A stretch of DNA of 17,198 nt from Larix sibirica. Lineage: Eukaryota > Streptophyta > Pinopsida > Pinales > Pinaceae. Positions within the stretch are counted from its first letter, which is position 1; each line of letters starts with the position of its first letter. Positions 16,141-17,198 of the stretch are shown one piece after another. The position numbers and the translations under genes were made by a program. The stretch is from the NCBI GenBank assembly GCA_004151065.3, contig NWUY0300007233.1, forward strand, positions 46,351 to 63,548, given 5' to 3'. A model generated the notes under the pieces. That model had not been told where the DNA came from. It made no database searches and saw only the letters and a program-made list of their open reading frames with translations.

Positions 16141-16850
16141 TAGACCAAAGATTAATTAGGAATAGTTATATTATTATAAGCATAGTCAACTCTTACGAGT
16201 ACATTAATAAATTAGATATTTATTAAATTAGAGAAAAGGGTGGAAAGGTTAAACAACAACATTAAGAAGTAAAATATTGTTAAGTTAATAAAGTGTAGTT
16301 AGGAGAATTAAGTACATGGAGGCCACTTGGACCCCATGTAAAAAAATGCTAAATTAATTAATAATATTAAATTATTTGCATAAAAGAGGGATTTGGGGAA
16401 ATAATGGGGTTCATGCATGTTGTGAGGAGGTTTGGTATAGTTTGGTTTTTCTATTTATGTCTGTTATTGTTGTCTGTTAATTGGTTGTGAGTGGTTTACC
16501 TTAGCTGTGATTGTCTTCTTTCTATTTGTTTGATTGAGCTTTTGGTTTGGAGAGCTATTGTAAGGAGGACTGAGGGTAGTGAGGTTGATGAGATTGAGTT
16601 GGAATAACATTATCTGTTAGGGGATTGGGGCCTCAACTATCAGTTGAGGGTTGGTTGGGTGGAGAGTTGTCCCCCCAACTNTTGGTTGGTTTTGGCCAAG
16701 GATAATGAAGCTTCAATGTTGGTTGGTATTTCCCTACATGGGGTTTTCCAGGGTAAAATTGTGTGTGTCCCATTTATGATTGCTTGAATTGTCTTATGGT
16801 TATGATTACTATTGTTCTCTCATTATGTGTATGCTCTTCAAAACCTAACA
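16136..16850 (+). repeat. 5' LTR, about 715 bp
   Basis: The segment begins TGTAATAGACC and ends AAAACCTAACA, with TG...CA termini and TGT/ACA inverted ends, and is followed two bases later by a Met-tRNA-type primer-binding site. Its last part (ATGGGGTTTTCCAGGG, a T-rich run, CCTAACA) is typical of plant copia U5. The internal part contains G- and T-rich inverted words (GGCCTCAACTATCAGTTGAG, 16630-16649). Position 16681 is undetermined. The other LTR should lie beyond the window. Confidence 0.7.
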
Positions 16851-16852
16851 AC

Positions 16853-16869
16853 TGGTGTCAGATCCATGG
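16853..16869 (+). other. Primer-binding site, initiator Met-tRNA type
   Basis: TGGTGTCAGATCCATGG directly follows the LTR end after two bases. It matches the usual plant form TGGTATCAGAGCC(A/T)TGG at all but about two positions. Initiator Met tRNA primes minus-strand cDNA synthesis in most plant copia and many gypsy elements. Confidence 0.75.
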
Positions 16870-16985
16870 TTTGGATATGGTTGTGCTCGTTAAGAATAAT
16901 GGTAATGTGTGCAAAGCACAAGGTCGAAGATCCCTCTGAATATATGGTTTGGAGTACCGACAATGGAAAGATCCCCTAAGTGTAG
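16870..16985 (+). other. Leader and possible start of copia gag
   Basis: After the primer-binding site, a plus-strand frame reads IYGLEYRQWKD, which recalls the 'F.G..Y..WK.RM' opening of copia Gag. The stretch is short, and sequence of opposite orientation takes over by about 16990, so this is a suggestion only. Confidence 0.25.
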
Positions 16986-16989
16986 CCAT

Positions 16990-17198
16990 GTGACCCATAT
17001 TTTCTACTGCCCAGTGACATAATTTTTGAGGTAACCTTTGAGCCATTGGTTCACCCTCTTAGTTTGGCCATTATTCTAAGGGTTGTAGCTTGTGCTAAGT
17101 CTTAAACTAGTTCCAATCAGCTCAAACAAGTTTTTCCAGAAAACACTGGTGAATTTGCTATCTTAGTCACTTATTATAGTCTTGGGCAGACCATGCAA
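16990..17198 (-). pseudogene. Ty3/gypsy integrase fragment, catalytic Glu replaced
   Basis: The minus strand from the window edge encodes LHGLPKTIISD, a stop, DSKFTSVFWKNLFELIGTSL, RLSTSYNP, a stop, NNGQTKRVNQWLKGYLKNYV, TGQ, a stop and KIWVTWLHLGD. This is the standard plant gypsy integrase core: 'ISDRD..FTS.FW', 'TAYHPQTDGQTERVN', 'W....L.L.E'. The second catalytic Asp is present (17168-17166). The third catalytic residue, 35 residues later in 'GQTERVN', is Lys here (AAG at 17060-17058). Three stops interrupt it. The frame fades near 16990, where sequence of the plus-strand LTR element begins, so the gypsy piece appears inserted into, or joined to, that element. Confidence 0.88.

Noticed and set aside
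1-17198. CRISPR arrays, operons, ribosome binding sites, tRNA or rRNA genes
   Set aside because: No evenly spaced short repeats with unique spacers, no prokaryotic gene packing, and no tRNA or rRNA sequence recognised by eye; the content is plant retroelement DNA.

Overview
The window looks like intergenic DNA from a large plant nuclear genome, most likely a gymnosperm. That placement is inferred from the style of the retroelement proteins and cannot be proved here. It is AT-rich, has no intact cellular gene and no prokaryotic signals, and is built from broken, nested retrotransposons in both orientations, plus one decayed gene of a family I cannot name. Single N bases lie at 6010 and 16681.

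Layout. 1-340: AT-rich, nothing recognised. 355-577: two small tandem repeats. 600-2826 (minus strand): a decayed Ty1/copia element with a complete-looking 5' LTR (2421-2826), a remnant primer-binding site, gag, zinc knuckle, protease remnant, GAG-pre-integrase and integrase core; reverse transcriptase and RNase H are absent. 2827-5400: mostly unassigned, with a 24-bp tandem duplication, a short minus-strand coding-like stretch (4769-5062), a poly-A tract and a 31-34-bp repeat. 5423-6160: a possible copia LTR start, a perfect 11-bp hairpin, a cluster of eight TCTCG..CGAGA-type palindromes, and a small piece of a copia linker region. 6163-8780 (plus): a 5'-truncated L1-type LINE with the reverse transcriptase FVDD box, a degenerate zinc-binding domain and an RNase H domain that keeps all four acidic residues. 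8781-10124: AT-rich with a minisatellite.

10125-13690 (minus): a more GC-rich Ty3/gypsy block with a 3' LTR containing a TATA box, gag core, zinc knuckle and protease, but no reverse transcriptase or integrase. A gag-N-terminus-like coiled-coil frame lies out of order downstream of the protease. About 13700-13984 (plus): an LTR end related to the LTR at 16136-16850. 15121-16140 (plus): a pseudogene of an unidentified protein family, cut off exactly where the next LTR begins. 16136-16850 (plus): a 5' LTR followed by a methionine-tRNA-type primer-binding site. From about 16990 to the window end (minus): a gypsy integrase fragment whose catalytic Glu has become Lys, evidently nested in the preceding element.

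No genes here work together as a pathway. The interest lies in the order of insertions, the unnamed gene family at 15121-16140, the palindrome cluster at 5756-5991 and the rearranged gypsy element.
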